Assembly (NCBI RefSeq): GCF_002005565.1
Contig: NZ_BDJC01000024.1
Location: 1-64,000, forward strand
Length of the DNA stretch: 64,000 nt
Direction: 5' to 3'
Source of the DNA: Streptomyces sp. JHA26
GTDB lineage: Bacteria; Actinomycetota; Actinomycetes; Streptomycetales; Streptomycetaceae
The position numbers and the translations under genes were made by a program. Below are positions 32,735 through 41,160 of the stretch, piece by piece. The notes under the pieces were generated by a model. It did no database searches and was not told where the DNA came from. It saw only the letters and a list, made by a program, of their open reading frames with translations. The number at the start of each line of letters is the position of its first letter. Positions within the stretch are counted from its first letter, which is position 1.

Positions 32735-33435
32735 TCAGCGCCGATGCGCTCGCGGCTGCGGGAGCGAGACGGTGGTTGCCCCGTGGGCCGGAGTGCTGGG
32801 TGTCCCATCGGGCCGTGCTGCGCTGTGGGCCTGTGCTGCACGGGCGCGTGCGTTGGGCGTCGGTCGTGCGCTGACGCGTTGAATACGCCACGCCAGGGTC
32901 CGTGCGGGGGAGCGGGCGTCATCCAGGGCACGTTGGTCGGCGGCCTGCCTGAGAAGTCGTTCCGGGTCGTGCCCGAGTGCTTCCGCTTCGGCGAGTGCGG
33001 CAGTGAGGGCAGCGATCGCGGGATCTGCGAGGACCTGCTCCGAGTGCGCGGGTACGGCCCGACGGATGTGGTGGACATGCCGGTCCACCGTTGGTTGCGG
33101 CGGTCGGTGCCGGACGAGGGCGGTCAGGGGTGCTGCTGCCTGGTCGTATGCGGCTTGGAGGTGGAGCAGAGTCTGCTGGGCGGCGGTGACCTGCTGGTCG
33201 TGGTGGCGGAGCGGGTGGCCGCGATGGTGACGAGGATCGCGGCATCGAGGAACATCGCCAGAGCCGTACCGTCCCCCGGTGCGGGCTCGCGGAGCATCGC
33301 CCGTATGGCGCTTCGCAGGGCGCGGGCGTGGTGGTGTTCGGCCTGAATACGGGAGCGCGTGGCGCGCTCGAAGGCGGAAGCGGCTTCGCGGAGCTGGGCG
33401 CGGATGGGTGCGGGGGCGAGAAGGGGCGGGTGCAT
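32735..33435 (-). pseudogene. relaxase (mobilisation protein) C-terminal remnant, frameshifted
   Basis: Starting at MHPPLLAPAPIRAQLREAAS the frame runs through AEHHHARALRSAIRAMLREP to VTIAATRS. It then shifts near 33210, continuing in another frame as RHHDQQVTAAQQTLLHLQAA ... DDARSPARTLAWRIQRVSAR. The joined product matches the C-terminal part of Streptomyces mobile-element relaxases. The catalytic N-terminal half is absent. Its stop codon abuts the flavoprotein stop. Confidence 0.75.
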
Positions 33436-33454
33436 CAGCCCCTCGGCTGCACCA

Positions 33455-33474
33455 ATGTGCCCTCGATGTGCCCT
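33455..33474. repeat. right arm-type repeat pair
   Basis: ATGTGCCCT-CG-ATGTGCCCT, the same 11-bp-period pair as at 21146-21165 and in the same orientation. It lies 76 bp inside the right 77-bp repeat. Confidence 0.6.
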
Positions 33475-33507
33475 GGCCGCCTGAGGACCCCTCTCCGGCA
33501 CGGAAAA

Positions 33508-33531
33508 GGGCGGGGCCCGAAGACCCCGCCC
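33508..33531 (-). terminator. rho-independent terminator of the att-site gene
   Basis: On the minus strand GGGCGGGG, an 8-nt loop, CCCCGCCC and then TTTT form a classic terminator 20 nt after the stop of the gene at 33552-33983. It lies on the element side of the repeat, so the element appears to have brought it. Confidence 0.85.
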
Positions 33532-33550
33532 GACTCCTACGAAACCCCAG

Positions 33551-33627
33551 CTCAGGGCCACACCAGGCAGTAAGCCTGATGCCCAGCCTCATGCAGCCGG
33601 TGGCTGAAGTCCTGCCACTCGTGCAGC
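33551..33627. repeat. right attachment-site repeat (within gene 3' end)
   Basis: The 77-bp partner of 20962-21038, covering the last 25 codons and the stop of the gene at 33552-33983. The longest identical run is 31 bp, at the inner side of the gene (CCGGTGGCTGAAGTCCTGCC onward). Confidence 0.8.
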
Positions 33628-33983
33628 AGCTGGTACACGTCGAACGCGTCCCGCGGGCCGCCCCGGTCCGGGACCGTCGACCAGATGAAGGCCGCCGCGC
33701 CGACCGCCTCCTCGCCGACGCCGCGCAGGGGGTCGACGACGGTCATCGGGAGTTTCACGACCGCGTAGTCGGGGTGCAGGACGACCAGTTCCAGCGGGGG
33801 CACCTTGTGCAGGGGCACGCCCTCGATGCCGGTGAGGACCATGGCCGCCATGGTCTCCGGCTTGATCTTGGTGAACATGCCGTTCATCCCGAGCTCGTCG
33901 CCGCCCAGCTCCTCGGGGCGCATCGAGATCGGGACGCGGGCCGCGGTCGCGCCGTCGGGCGCGCCGAAGTACTTGTACGTCAC
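33552..33983 (-). CDS. conserved Streptomyces protein serving as integration target
   Basis: 143 residues, no membrane segment. The sequence (YKYFGAPDGATAARVPISMR, GGMFTKIKPE-like TKIKPETMAAMVLTGIEGVP, VVLHPDYAVVKLPMTVVDPL) is a conserved actinobacterial protein I cannot assign to an activity. Its 3' end is the right attachment repeat, and insertion has left it intact. GTG 33983 is chosen by similarity to relatives; another GTG lies two codons upstream. A good terminator follows. Confidence 0.8.
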   Translation of the reverse strand: MTYKYFGAPDGATAARVPISMRPEELGGDELGMNGMFTKIKPETMAAMVLTGIEGVPLHKVPPLELVVLHPDYAVVKLPMTVVDPLRGVGEEAVGAAAFIWSTVPDRGGPRDAFDVYQLLHEWQDFSHRLHEAGHQAYCLVWP

Positions 33984-34483
33984 CCCCACCCGACCACCAT
34001 TCCCGCTCCCCGTCCCCAGCCGGCCGGCCCGCGCGTCGAGCCGGTCGGGCTCTCCCGGGGGTCCGTGCGCCTGGCGTGCTTCGGTCGAATCCGCCGCCTC
34101 GCGCCGGTGCCTTCCCCGCCGGGCACGTCGAGGACCCAGGTCGTCGGTCCCCTCGCCCAGTCCGCCACCGCGATGCATATCTCCACCCGACTGCTTTTCT
34201 AGGACGCGTGACCCCCGCCGCGCAACCCGATCATCGTGTCAGTGACCTCCCCCACGGCCGCCCGCCGAAACGTGCGGCGGACATATGGCCGTCGTACGGC
34301 CGTCACGTGCCCGCGGAAGCCGGCGGCCCCTGTCCGCGCCGCCCGCGTGAGCTGCGTGGACGGGTTCCAGTCTGGCAGACGACACGGCGTTCGGGCGGGT
34401 TGTCTACCCTGAATGAGGTCACTCTGGGCAACCGGTGTCCGAGAAGTCGGAGAAGGTCGAGAAGGTCGGAGAAGTCGCAGGTC
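33984..34483. other. 500-bp gap upstream of hemL
   Basis: This separates the divergent att-site gene and hemL. I see no convincing ORF or RNA gene. The last 45 nt before hemL are a run of GAGAAGGTCG-like repeats (from 34438) that leave only a weak AGG near the hemL start. Confidence 0.6.
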
Positions 34484-35800
34484 ATGAGCGAACTGGCATA
34501 TCCATACGAAGCACCGGCCTCGCAGGCTCTGTTCGACCGTGCGGCGGCCGTCACCCCGGGTGGTGTGAACTCCCCGGTGCGGGCGTTCCGCGCCGTCGGC
34601 GGCACGCCCCGGTTCATGGTGTCCGGCACCGGGCCGTACCTGACGGACGCGGACGGGCGGGAGTACGTCGACCTCGTCTGCTCCTGGGGTCCGATGATCC
34701 TCGGGCACGCGCACCCCGAGGTGATCGCCGCCGTGCAGGAGGCGGTCGCGCGCGGGACGTCGTTCGGCACGCCCGCCGAGGGCGAGGTCGCCCTCGCGGA
34801 GGCGATGGTCGAGCGGGTCGCGCCGCTGGAGCAGGTGCGGCTGGTGTCCAGCGGGACCGAGGCGACCATGTCGGCCATCCGGCTCGCCCGCGGGTTCACG
34901 CGGCGCACCAAGGTGATCAAGTTCGCCGGGTGCTACCACGGCCACGTCGACTCCCTCCTCGCCGCCGCCGGTTCCGGCGTCGCCACCTTCGCGCTGCCCG
35001 ACACCCCCGGCGTCACCGGCGCCCAGGCGAGCGACACGATCGTGCTGCCGTACAACGACCTCGAGGCCGTGCACGCCGCCTTCGCCGCCCACCCCGGTGA
35101 GATCGCCTGCGTGATCACCGAGGCGTCGCCCGGCAACATGGGCGTCGTGCCGCCGCTGCCCGGCTTCAACCAGGGACTCAAGGACGCCTGCGCCGCGAAC
35201 GGCGCGCTGTTCGTCTCCGACGAGGTGATGACCGGCTTCCGCACCAGCAGGGCCGGCTGGTACGGCGTCGAGGGCGTCGTCCCCGACCTGATGACCTTCG
35301 GCAAGGTCATGGGCGGTGGGTTCCCCGCCGCCGCGTTCGGCGGGCGCGCGGACGTCATGGCGCACCTCGCCCCGGCCGGCCCCGTCTACCAGGCCGGCAC
35401 CCTGTCCGGGAACCCGGTCGCCACCGCCGCCGGTCTCGCCCAGCTGCGCCTCCTCGACGACGCGGCGTACACCAAGGTCGACGCGGTCTCGGAGCAGATC
35501 CAGGGCCTGGTCACCGAGGCGCTGACCAAGGAGGGCGTCGCGCACACGCTGCAGAACGCCTCCAACATGTTCTCCGTCTTCTTCACCGACCGGCCGGTCA
35601 GGAACTACGAGGACGCCAAGGCGCAGGAGTCCTTCCGCTTCACCGCCTTCTTCCACTCGATGCTCGCGAACGGCGTCTACCTGCCGCCGTCCTCCTTCGA
35701 GTCCTGGTTCGTGTCCACCGCCCACGACGAGCGGGCCGTCCAGCGCATCGCCGACGCCCTTCCGGCGGCGGCCCGCGCGGCTGCGGAGGCGACCGCGTGA
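34484..35800 (+). CDS. hemL: glutamate-1-semialdehyde 2,1-aminomutase
   Basis: 438-residue PLP enzyme converting glutamate-1-semialdehyde to 5-aminolevulinate, the last step of the C5 route to haem. Key parts are TPGGVNSPVRAF, VSSGTEATMSAIRLAR, FAGCYHGHVD, the cofactor Asp in VSDEVMTGFR, the PLP-lysine in TFGKVMGGGFP, and the glycine-rich AGTLSGNPV. The phosphatase gene after it overlaps by 4 nt (GTGA). Its position ahead of the cytochrome c maturation genes fits a haem theme. Confidence 0.97.
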   Translation: MSELAYPYEAPASQALFDRAAAVTPGGVNSPVRAFRAVGGTPRFMVSGTGPYLTDADGREYVDLVCSWGPMILGHAHPEVIAAVQEAVARGTSFGTPAEGEVALAEAMVERVAPLEQVRLVSSGTEATMSAIRLARGFTRRTKVIKFAGCYHGHVDSLLAAAGSGVATFALPDTPGVTGAQASDTIVLPYNDLEAVHAAFAAHPGEIACVITEASPGNMGVVPPLPGFNQGLKDACAANGALFVSDEVMTGFRTSRAGWYGVEGVVPDLMTFGKVMGGGFPAAAFGGRADVMAHLAPAGPVYQAGTLSGNPVATAAGLAQLRLLDDAAYTKVDAVSEQIQGLVTEALTKEGVAHTLQNASNMFSVFFTDRPVRNYEDAKAQESFRFTAFFHSMLANGVYLPPSSFESWFVSTAHDERAVQRIADALPAAARAAAEATA

Positions 35801-36489
35801 GCGCCGGGGACGAGAAGGACGACCTGACCGTCGTCCACGTGATGCGGCACGGCGAGGTCGAGAACCCGACCGGCGTGCTCTACGGCCGGCTGCCCGGCTA
35901 CCACCTCTCCGACCTGGGCCGGCGCATGGCCGACCGGGTCGCCGAGCACCTCGCCCCGCGCGACGTGACGTACGTCGTGGCCTCCCCGCTGGAGCGGGCG
36001 CAGGAGACGGCGACGCCGATCGCCAAGGCGCACGGGGTGGACCTGGACACCGACGAGCGGCTCATCGAGGCCGACAACGTCTTCCAGGGCAAGACCTTCG
36101 GCATCGGCGACGGCGCGCTGCGCCGCCCCGCCAACTGGAAGCACGTCGTCAACCCGTTCAAGCCGTCCTGGGGCGAGCCGTACGTCGACCAGGTGGTGCG
36201 GATGATGGGCGCGCTGAACGCCGCCAAGGACAAGGCGCGCGGGCACGAGGCCGTCGTCGTCAGCCACCAGCTGCCGATCTGGATCCTGCGCTCGTACGTC
36301 GAGCGGCGGCGGCTGTGGCACGATCCGCGCAAGCGGCAGTGCACGCTGGCCTCCCTGACGACGTTCACGTTCCGGGGCGACCGGATCGTGTCCGTCGGCT
36401 ACACGGAGCCCGCCCGCGACCTCGTCCCGGCGCACCTCCTCGCGGGGGCCAAGCCGGTGAAGGGGCAGGGCAAGGCCTTCGGGGCCTGA
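35797..36489 (+). CDS. histidine phosphatase superfamily protein
   Basis: 230 residues with the catalytic RHG motif in VMRHGEVENP and the second His in VVSHQLPIWI. LSDLGRRMADRVAEHL and VASPLERAQETA are the usual helix and Arg-containing loop of phosphoglycerate-mutase-like phosphatases. It is translationally coupled to hemL (GTGA). The substrate is unknown; membership of the hemL operon is conserved in Streptomyces. Confidence 0.93.
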   Translation: MSAGDEKDDLTVVHVMRHGEVENPTGVLYGRLPGYHLSDLGRRMADRVAEHLAPRDVTYVVASPLERAQETATPIAKAHGVDLDTDERLIEADNVFQGKTFGIGDGALRRPANWKHVVNPFKPSWGEPYVDQVVRMMGALNAAKDKARGHEAVVVSHQLPIWILRSYVERRRLWHDPRKRQCTLASLTTFTFRGDRIVSVGYTEPARDLVPAHLLAGAKPVKGQGKAFGA

Positions 36490-36500
36490 GACCCGAAGGT

Positions 36501-36540
36501 CGCGCGATCCGACGGCCGCGCGATCCGACGGCCGCGCGAC
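36501..36540. repeat. 16-bp tandem repeat, 2.5 copies
   Basis: CGCGCGATCCGACGGC repeats perfectly at 36501 and 36517, with half a third copy. It sits just after the phosphatase stop, and its GC-rich self-complementary ends could aid termination. Confidence 0.75.
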
Positions 36541-36649
36541 CCGCCGCTCGCGAACCTCGTTACGGAATCCGCACAAATATCCGGAACCCGCCCGTTCGTC
36601 ACGTCCTCTCACCCAGTGACCACCAGAGGACGTGACGAACGAGGTTGCG

Positions 36650-37948
36650 ATGCGCACTTCCACCCGCACTCTCACCCGCAGGGGGATGCTCGGACTCGGC
36701 GCGGGTGCCGCGGCCGCCGTCGGTCTCGCGGGCTGCGGCTCCCACCCGTCGGCGGACGGCTCGCACCAGGCCGGCGGCCCCGCCGAGCGGCCCTCGCCGT
36801 CCGGCAGCACGGCACCGCCCGCCCGCCCCATCGGCGACGGCTCCACGTCGTACACCGGCAGGCAGCCGCACCAGCCGGACGCACCCGTGCCGCTGGAGCC
36901 CGGCCAGACGCCGCCGCAGTTCGTCGTCTTCTCCTGGGACGGCGCGGGAGAGGTCGGCAACGGGCTCTTCCCGCGCTTCCTCGACCTCGCCCGGGAGCAC
37001 GGCGCGCACATGACCTTCTTCCTCTCGGGGCTGTACCTGCTGCCCGAGTCGAAGAAGCGCCTCTACGACCCGCCGAACAACCCGCGCGGCGCCTCGGACA
37101 TCGGCTACCTCACCGACGCCCACATCAAGGAGACGCTGAAGAACGTCCGCCGGGCCTGGCTGGACGGCCACGAGATCGGCACCCACTTCAACGGCCACTT
37201 CTGCGGCGGCAGCGGCACGGTCGGCAACTGGACCCCGGTGCAGTGGCGCAGCGAGATCGAGCAGGCGAAGTCCTTCGTGAAGGAGTGGCGGACCAACACC
37301 GGCTGGACCGACCTGCCGTCGCTGCCCTTCGACTACGACAAGGAACTCGTCGGCGGCCGCACGCCCTGTCTGCTCGGCCAGGACAACCTGCTGCCCACCG
37401 CCCGCGAGCTCGGCTGGCGCTACGACGCCTCCTCGCCCGGCGGCCGGCAGGTGTGGCCGGCGAAGAAGGACGGGATCTGGGACCTGCCGCTGCAGCAGAT
37501 ACCGTTCCCCGGCCACTCCTTCGAGGTCCTGTCGATGGACTACAACATCCTCGCCAACCAGTCGGTCAACTCGACCAAGGCCCCCGCCCACAACTACCCG
37601 GGCTGGCGCGACCAGGCCACCCGGTCGTACATATCCGGCTTCACGCGGGCGTACGAGTCGAATCGGGCACCCTTCTTCGTCGGCAACCACTTCGAGGAGT
37701 GGAACGGCGGCATCTACATGGACGCCGTCGAGAACGCCCTGAAGCACATCGCGCGGGAGAAGGAGAAGGGCGGGGACATACGGCTCGTCTCCTTCCGCCA
37801 GTTCACCGACTGGCTGGACGTGCAGAAGCCCGAGGTGCTCGCCAGGCTCCGCACCGTCGAGGTGGGGCAGCGGCCCGCCGGCGGCTGGAACACCTTCCTC
37901 AAGGACACCTCCGCCACCGGCTCGACACCCACCGGGAATGCCGCCTGA
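36650..37948 (+). CDS. Tat-exported lipoprotein, polysaccharide deacetylase-like
   Basis: 432 residues. A twin-arginine signal (TLTRRGMLGLGAG) ends in the lipobox GLAGC, so it is folded before export and then lipid-anchored. After a Pro/Ser linker the NodB-like barrel starts PPQFVVFSWDGAGE, with HMTFFLSG and GHEIGTHFNGHFC carrying the usual His pair. FSWDG replaces the canonical TFDD, so the first catalytic Asp differs. ATG 36650 follows GAGG at five nt; the upstream GTG 36632 is less likely. It probably acts on cell-wall or extracellular polysaccharide. Confidence 0.85.
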   Translation: MRTSTRTLTRRGMLGLGAGAAAAVGLAGCGSHPSADGSHQAGGPAERPSPSGSTAPPARPIGDGSTSYTGRQPHQPDAPVPLEPGQTPPQFVVFSWDGAGEVGNGLFPRFLDLAREHGAHMTFFLSGLYLLPESKKRLYDPPNNPRGASDIGYLTDAHIKETLKNVRRAWLDGHEIGTHFNGHFCGGSGTVGNWTPVQWRSEIEQAKSFVKEWRTNTGWTDLPSLPFDYDKELVGGRTPCLLGQDNLLPTARELGWRYDASSPGGRQVWPAKKDGIWDLPLQQIPFPGHSFEVLSMDYNILANQSVNSTKAPAHNYPGWRDQATRSYISGFTRAYESNRAPFFVGNHFEEWNGGIYMDAVENALKHIAREKEKGGDIRLVSFRQFTDWLDVQKPEVLARLRTVEVGQRPAGGWNTFLKDTSATGSTPTGNAA

Positions 37949-38014
37949 AATGCGGGTTTCCGCCCGTGAGGGGGGTGCGCAAGATCCCCGGAACGGACAT
38001 GCGAAACTTTTCAC

Positions 38015-38656
38015 ATGAGTGCCGCCAGCCGCGCCCCCCTGCGCTCGAACCGCACCGCCGCCCGTGTCCGCCGTCGTGCCGCCCTGACCACCGGTGCGGC
38101 CGTGGCCGCGCTGCTCGTGTCCGCGTGCAGCTCGGGAGGGACCTCCGGCGGTGGCGGCCAGACCGGCTTCATCACCGGCTCGGACGGCATCTCCACCGCC
38201 GAGAAGGGGGAGCGGGCGGACGCCCCCGAGCTGTCCGGCAAGACCGTCGACGGCGGACAGGTCGACGTCGCCGACTACAAGGGCAAGATCGTCGTCGTCA
38301 ACGTGTGGGGCTCCTGGTGCGGGCCCTGCCGTGCCGAGGCGAAGAACCTGGAGACGGTCTACCGGGACGTCAAGGACCAGGGCGTCCAGTTCGTCGGCAT
38401 CAACACCCGTGACCCGTCCGTCGGCCCGGCCCGCGCCTTCGAGAAGGACTACGGGATCACGTACCCGAGCCTGTACGACCCCACCGGCAAGATGATGCTC
38501 CGGTTCGAGAAGGGCACGCTCAACCCGCAGGCCATCCCGTCCACGCTGGTCATCGACCGGGACGGGAAGGTCGCCGCGCGCACCCTCCAGGGGCTCAGCG
38601 AGGAGAAGCTGCGCAAGATGCTCGCGCCGTTCCTCGCGGAGAAGCCGGAGAAGTGA
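38015..38656 (+). CDS. thioredoxin-like lipoprotein ResA/TlpA
   Basis: 213 residues. A signal sequence ends in VSACS (lipidated Cys). The thioredoxin fold contains WGSWCGPCRAEA with the redox-active CxxC. NVWGSW and GLSEEKLRKML fit ResA/TlpA. It should reduce apocytochrome c cysteines outside the membrane before haem attachment. It is the first gene of the System II cytochrome c maturation cluster running to 42296; CcdA follows after one nt. Confidence 0.94.
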   Translation: MSAASRAPLRSNRTAARVRRRAALTTGAAVAALLVSACSSGGTSGGGGQTGFITGSDGISTAEKGERADAPELSGKTVDGGQVDVADYKGKIVVVNVWGSWCGPCRAEAKNLETVYRDVKDQGVQFVGINTRDPSVGPARAFEKDYGITYPSLYDPTGKMMLRFEKGTLNPQAIPSTLVIDRDGKVAARTLQGLSEEKLRKMLAPFLAEKPEK

Positions 38657-38657
38657 C

Positions 38658-39428
38658 GTGACCGTGATGTCCACGCTCGCTGCGGACGGCTACAACGGCA
38701 CTGTGCTCAACGGCGCCCTGCTGGTCGCCCTCCCCGTCGCCCTCCTCGGCGGCCTCGTCTCGTTCTTCTCGCCCTGCGTCCTGCCGCTCGTCCCCGGCTA
38801 CCTCTCCTACGTGACCGGGGTCACCGGCACCGACCTCGCCGAGGCCCGGCGCGGCCGGATGGTCGCCGGCGCCTCCCTCTTCGTCCTCGGCTTCACCGCC
38901 GTGTTCGTCTCCGGCGGCGCGCTGTTCGGCTACTTCGGTGAGACGCTCCAGGCCAACCGGGGCGTCCTGACCAAGGTGCTGGGCGTCTTCATGGTGCTCA
39001 TGGGCGTCTTCTTCATGGGCCTGATGCCCTGGCTCACCCAGCGCGAGTTCCGCTTCCACCGCAAGCCCGTGAGCGGACTGGTGGGCGCGCCCGTGCTCGG
39101 CGCCCTGTTCGGCATCGGCTGGACGCCCTGCATCGGCCCGACGCTCTCCTCGGTGCTGGTGCTCTCCTCCCAGCAGGGCACCGCCGGTCGCGGCGCCGTG
39201 CTGACCGTGGCCTACTGCCTCGGCCTCGGCGTGCCGTTCGTCCTGGCCGCGGTCGCCTTCCGCAAGGCGCTCGGCGCCTTCGGCTGGGTCAAACGCCACT
39301 ACGTATGGGTGATGCGCGTCGGCGGCGTCATGATGATCGCGACCGGTCTGCTGCTGCTGACCGGCGCGTGGGACAGCATGGTGCAGGACATGCAGACCTG
39401 GTCCACCGGCTTCAACGTGGGAATCTGA
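38658..39428 (+). CDS. ccdA: CcdA, transmembrane thiol-electron carrier
   Basis: 256 residues, six transmembrane helices. The two conserved cysteines are in SFFSPCVLPLVPGYLSY and IGWTPCIGPTL. It carries electrons from cytoplasmic thioredoxin to ResA. GTG 38658 has GGAGAAG at suitable spacing; ATG 38667 is an alternative. It sits between ResA and ResB. Confidence 0.95.
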   Translation: MTVMSTLAADGYNGTVLNGALLVALPVALLGGLVSFFSPCVLPLVPGYLSYVTGVTGTDLAEARRGRMVAGASLFVLGFTAVFVSGGALFGYFGETLQANRGVLTKVLGVFMVLMGVFFMGLMPWLTQREFRFHRKPVSGLVGAPVLGALFGIGWTPCIGPTLSSVLVLSSQQGTAGRGAVLTVAYCLGLGVPFVLAAVAFRKALGAFGWVKRHYVWVMRVGGVMMIATGLLLLTGAWDSMVQDMQTWSTGFNVGI

Positions 39429-39432
39429 ATCG

Positions 39433-41160
39433 ATGAGCAGCACTTCGAAAACGGTGCCGGGGACCACCCCGGGGGCCGGCGACGACCAGGACCTCGGCGC
39501 CGCCGGCTCCCAGCTCTCCACCGCCCCCCAGGAGGAGGCACCGAACCTCCCCGCCCTCGGCGTCGTCGGCTGGGTCCGCTGGTTCTGGCGGCAGCTCACC
39601 TCGATGCGGGTGGCGCTGCTGCTGCTCCTGCTGCTGTCGCTGGGCGCGATCCCCGGGTCGCTGATCCCGCAGGAGGGCGTCGACGCCACGAAGGCCGACG
39701 ACTTCCGCGCGAGGCACGACCTCCTGGCGCCGGTCTACGACAAGCTCGGCCTCTTCCACGTGTACAGCTCGGTGTGGTTCTCCGCGATCTACATCCTGCT
39801 GTTCGTCTCCCTCATCGGCTGCATCGTCCCGCGCACCTGGCAGTTCGTCGGCCAGCTGCGCGGCCGCCCGCCGGGCGCCCCCCGGCGCCTGACCCGGCTG
39901 CCCGCCCACACCACCTGGCGCACCGGGGCCGAGCCCGAGCAGGTCCGCGAGGCCGCGCTGGCACTGCTGCGGAAGCGCCGCTTCCGCGCCCACGTCGTCG
40001 GTGACGCCGTCGCCGGCGAGAAGGGCTACCTGCGCGAGGTCGGCAACCTCGCCTTCCACATCGCGCTGATCGTGATGCTGATCGCCTTCGCCTGGGGCCA
40101 GCTGTTCAAGTACGAGGGCAACAAGCTGATCCTGGAGGGCGACGGCTTCTCCAACACCCTCACGCAGTACGACGACTTCAAGTCCGGCAACCTGTTCGAC
40201 CCGGACCGCGACCTGGACCCCTTCAGCTTCACCCTGAAGGACTTCCACGGCACCTACGAGGCGACCGGCCCCAACCGCGGCACCCCGCGCCTCTACGAGG
40301 CCAGGATCACCTACAGCGAGGGTGCCTACGGCAAGGACAGGCCGACCACCATCAAGGTCAACGAGCCGCTGGAGATCGACGGCTCGAAGGTCTACCTCAC
40401 CGCCCACGGCTACGCGCCCGTCCTCACCGTCAAGGACGCCAAGGGCAACGTCGTCATGGACCACGAGGCGACGGCACTGCTGCCGCTGGACTCCAACGTC
40501 ACCTCCTCCGGCGCCGTCATGGTCCGGGACGGCTACCGCAACGCCGAGGGCGTCAAGGAGCAGCTCGGCTTCAACGCGTTCTTCCTGCCGACGTACGGCG
40601 GCAAGGGGAGCACGATGCTCTCGGCCTTCCCGGCCCTGCTCAACCCGATGCTCGCGCTCTCCGCCTACCACGGCGACCTCGGTGTCGACGCGGGCTTCCC
40701 GAAGAGCATCTACCAGCTCGACAAGACCAAGCTGAAGGAGTTCAAGGACTCCGACGGCGAGCTGTTCAAGAAGCAGCTCAAGGTCGGCGACACCATGACC
40801 CTGCCGAACGGCGCCGGCACGGTGACCTTCGACGGCGTCCGGGAATGGGCCAACTTCCAGGTCACCCGGCAGCCCGCCAGCGGCTGGGCGCTCGCCGGTG
40901 CCGTCGTCGCCATCCTCGGCCTCGCCGGCTCCCTGTTCATCCAGCGCCGCCGCGTGTGGGTGCGGGCCGTCAGGGGCGCCGACGGCGTCACGGTCGTCGA
41001 GATGGCCGGCCTCGGCCGCAGCGAGTCCGCGAAGGTGCCCGAGGAGCTCGGCGACCTGGCCGGGATCCTGTACGAACAGGCGCCCGGCGTCCCCGACGCC
41101 GACGCCGATCCCGAAACCCCCGATCCCCGAGTCGTACCTGCCGAAGGGGCTGAGAAGTGA
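39433..41160 (+). CDS. resB: cytochrome c biogenesis protein ResB
   Basis: 575 residues. N-terminal helices (SMRVALLLLLLLSLGAIPGS, VWFSAIYILLFVSLIGCIVP) are followed by a third helix near residue 205, a large extracellular domain and a last helix (ALAGAVVAILGLAGSLFIQR). ResB with CcsB forms the haem-handling synthetase of System II. The long Ala/Glu/Pro N- and C-terminal tails are typical of actinobacteria. The ccsB GTG overlaps its stop. Confidence 0.95.
   Translation: MSSTSKTVPGTTPGAGDDQDLGAAGSQLSTAPQEEAPNLPALGVVGWVRWFWRQLTSMRVALLLLLLLSLGAIPGSLIPQEGVDATKADDFRARHDLLAPVYDKLGLFHVYSSVWFSAIYILLFVSLIGCIVPRTWQFVGQLRGRPPGAPRRLTRLPAHTTWRTGAEPEQVREAALALLRKRRFRAHVVGDAVAGEKGYLREVGNLAFHIALIVMLIAFAWGQLFKYEGNKLILEGDGFSNTLTQYDDFKSGNLFDPDRDLDPFSFTLKDFHGTYEATGPNRGTPRLYEARITYSEGAYGKDRPTTIKVNEPLEIDGSKVYLTAHGYAPVLTVKDAKGNVVMDHEATALLPLDSNVTSSGAVMVRDGYRNAEGVKEQLGFNAFFLPTYGGKGSTMLSAFPALLNPMLALSAYHGDLGVDAGFPKSIYQLDKTKLKEFKDSDGELFKKQLKVGDTMTLPNGAGTVTFDGVREWANFQVTRQPASGWALAGAVVAILGLAGSLFIQRRRVWVRAVRGADGVTVVEMAGLGRSESAKVPEELGDLAGILYEQAPGVPDADADPETPDPRVVPAEGAEK

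Larger units (their letters stand above)
20962..33627. mobile_element. decayed integrative element (12.7 kb) at the 3' end of a conserved gene
   Basis: The block is bounded by 77-bp direct repeats (20962-21038, 33551-33627; four mismatches). The right copy is the last 25 codons and stop of the gene at 33552-33983; the left is an orphan copy. Just inside both ends are paired ATGTGCCCT repeats. A frameshifted relaxase tail lies near the right end. G+C is lower in the left cargo (38 of 60 in one sampled line at 21901). No integrase, replication or transfer gene survives, so it is probably immobile on its own. Cargo: restriction/defence-like genes and a nucleotide-type operon. Confidence 0.75.

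Noticed and set aside
33551..33627. A tRNA gene as the integration target
   Set aside because: The repeat is coding sequence ending in a stop codon of a conserved protein; no cloverleaf could be formed from it or its neighbours.
34438..34483. GAGAAGGTCG-like repeats before hemL as a riboswitch or leader gene
   Set aside because: They form a short purine-rich low-complexity run with no stable structure or conserved aptamer; the in-frame translation is low complexity.
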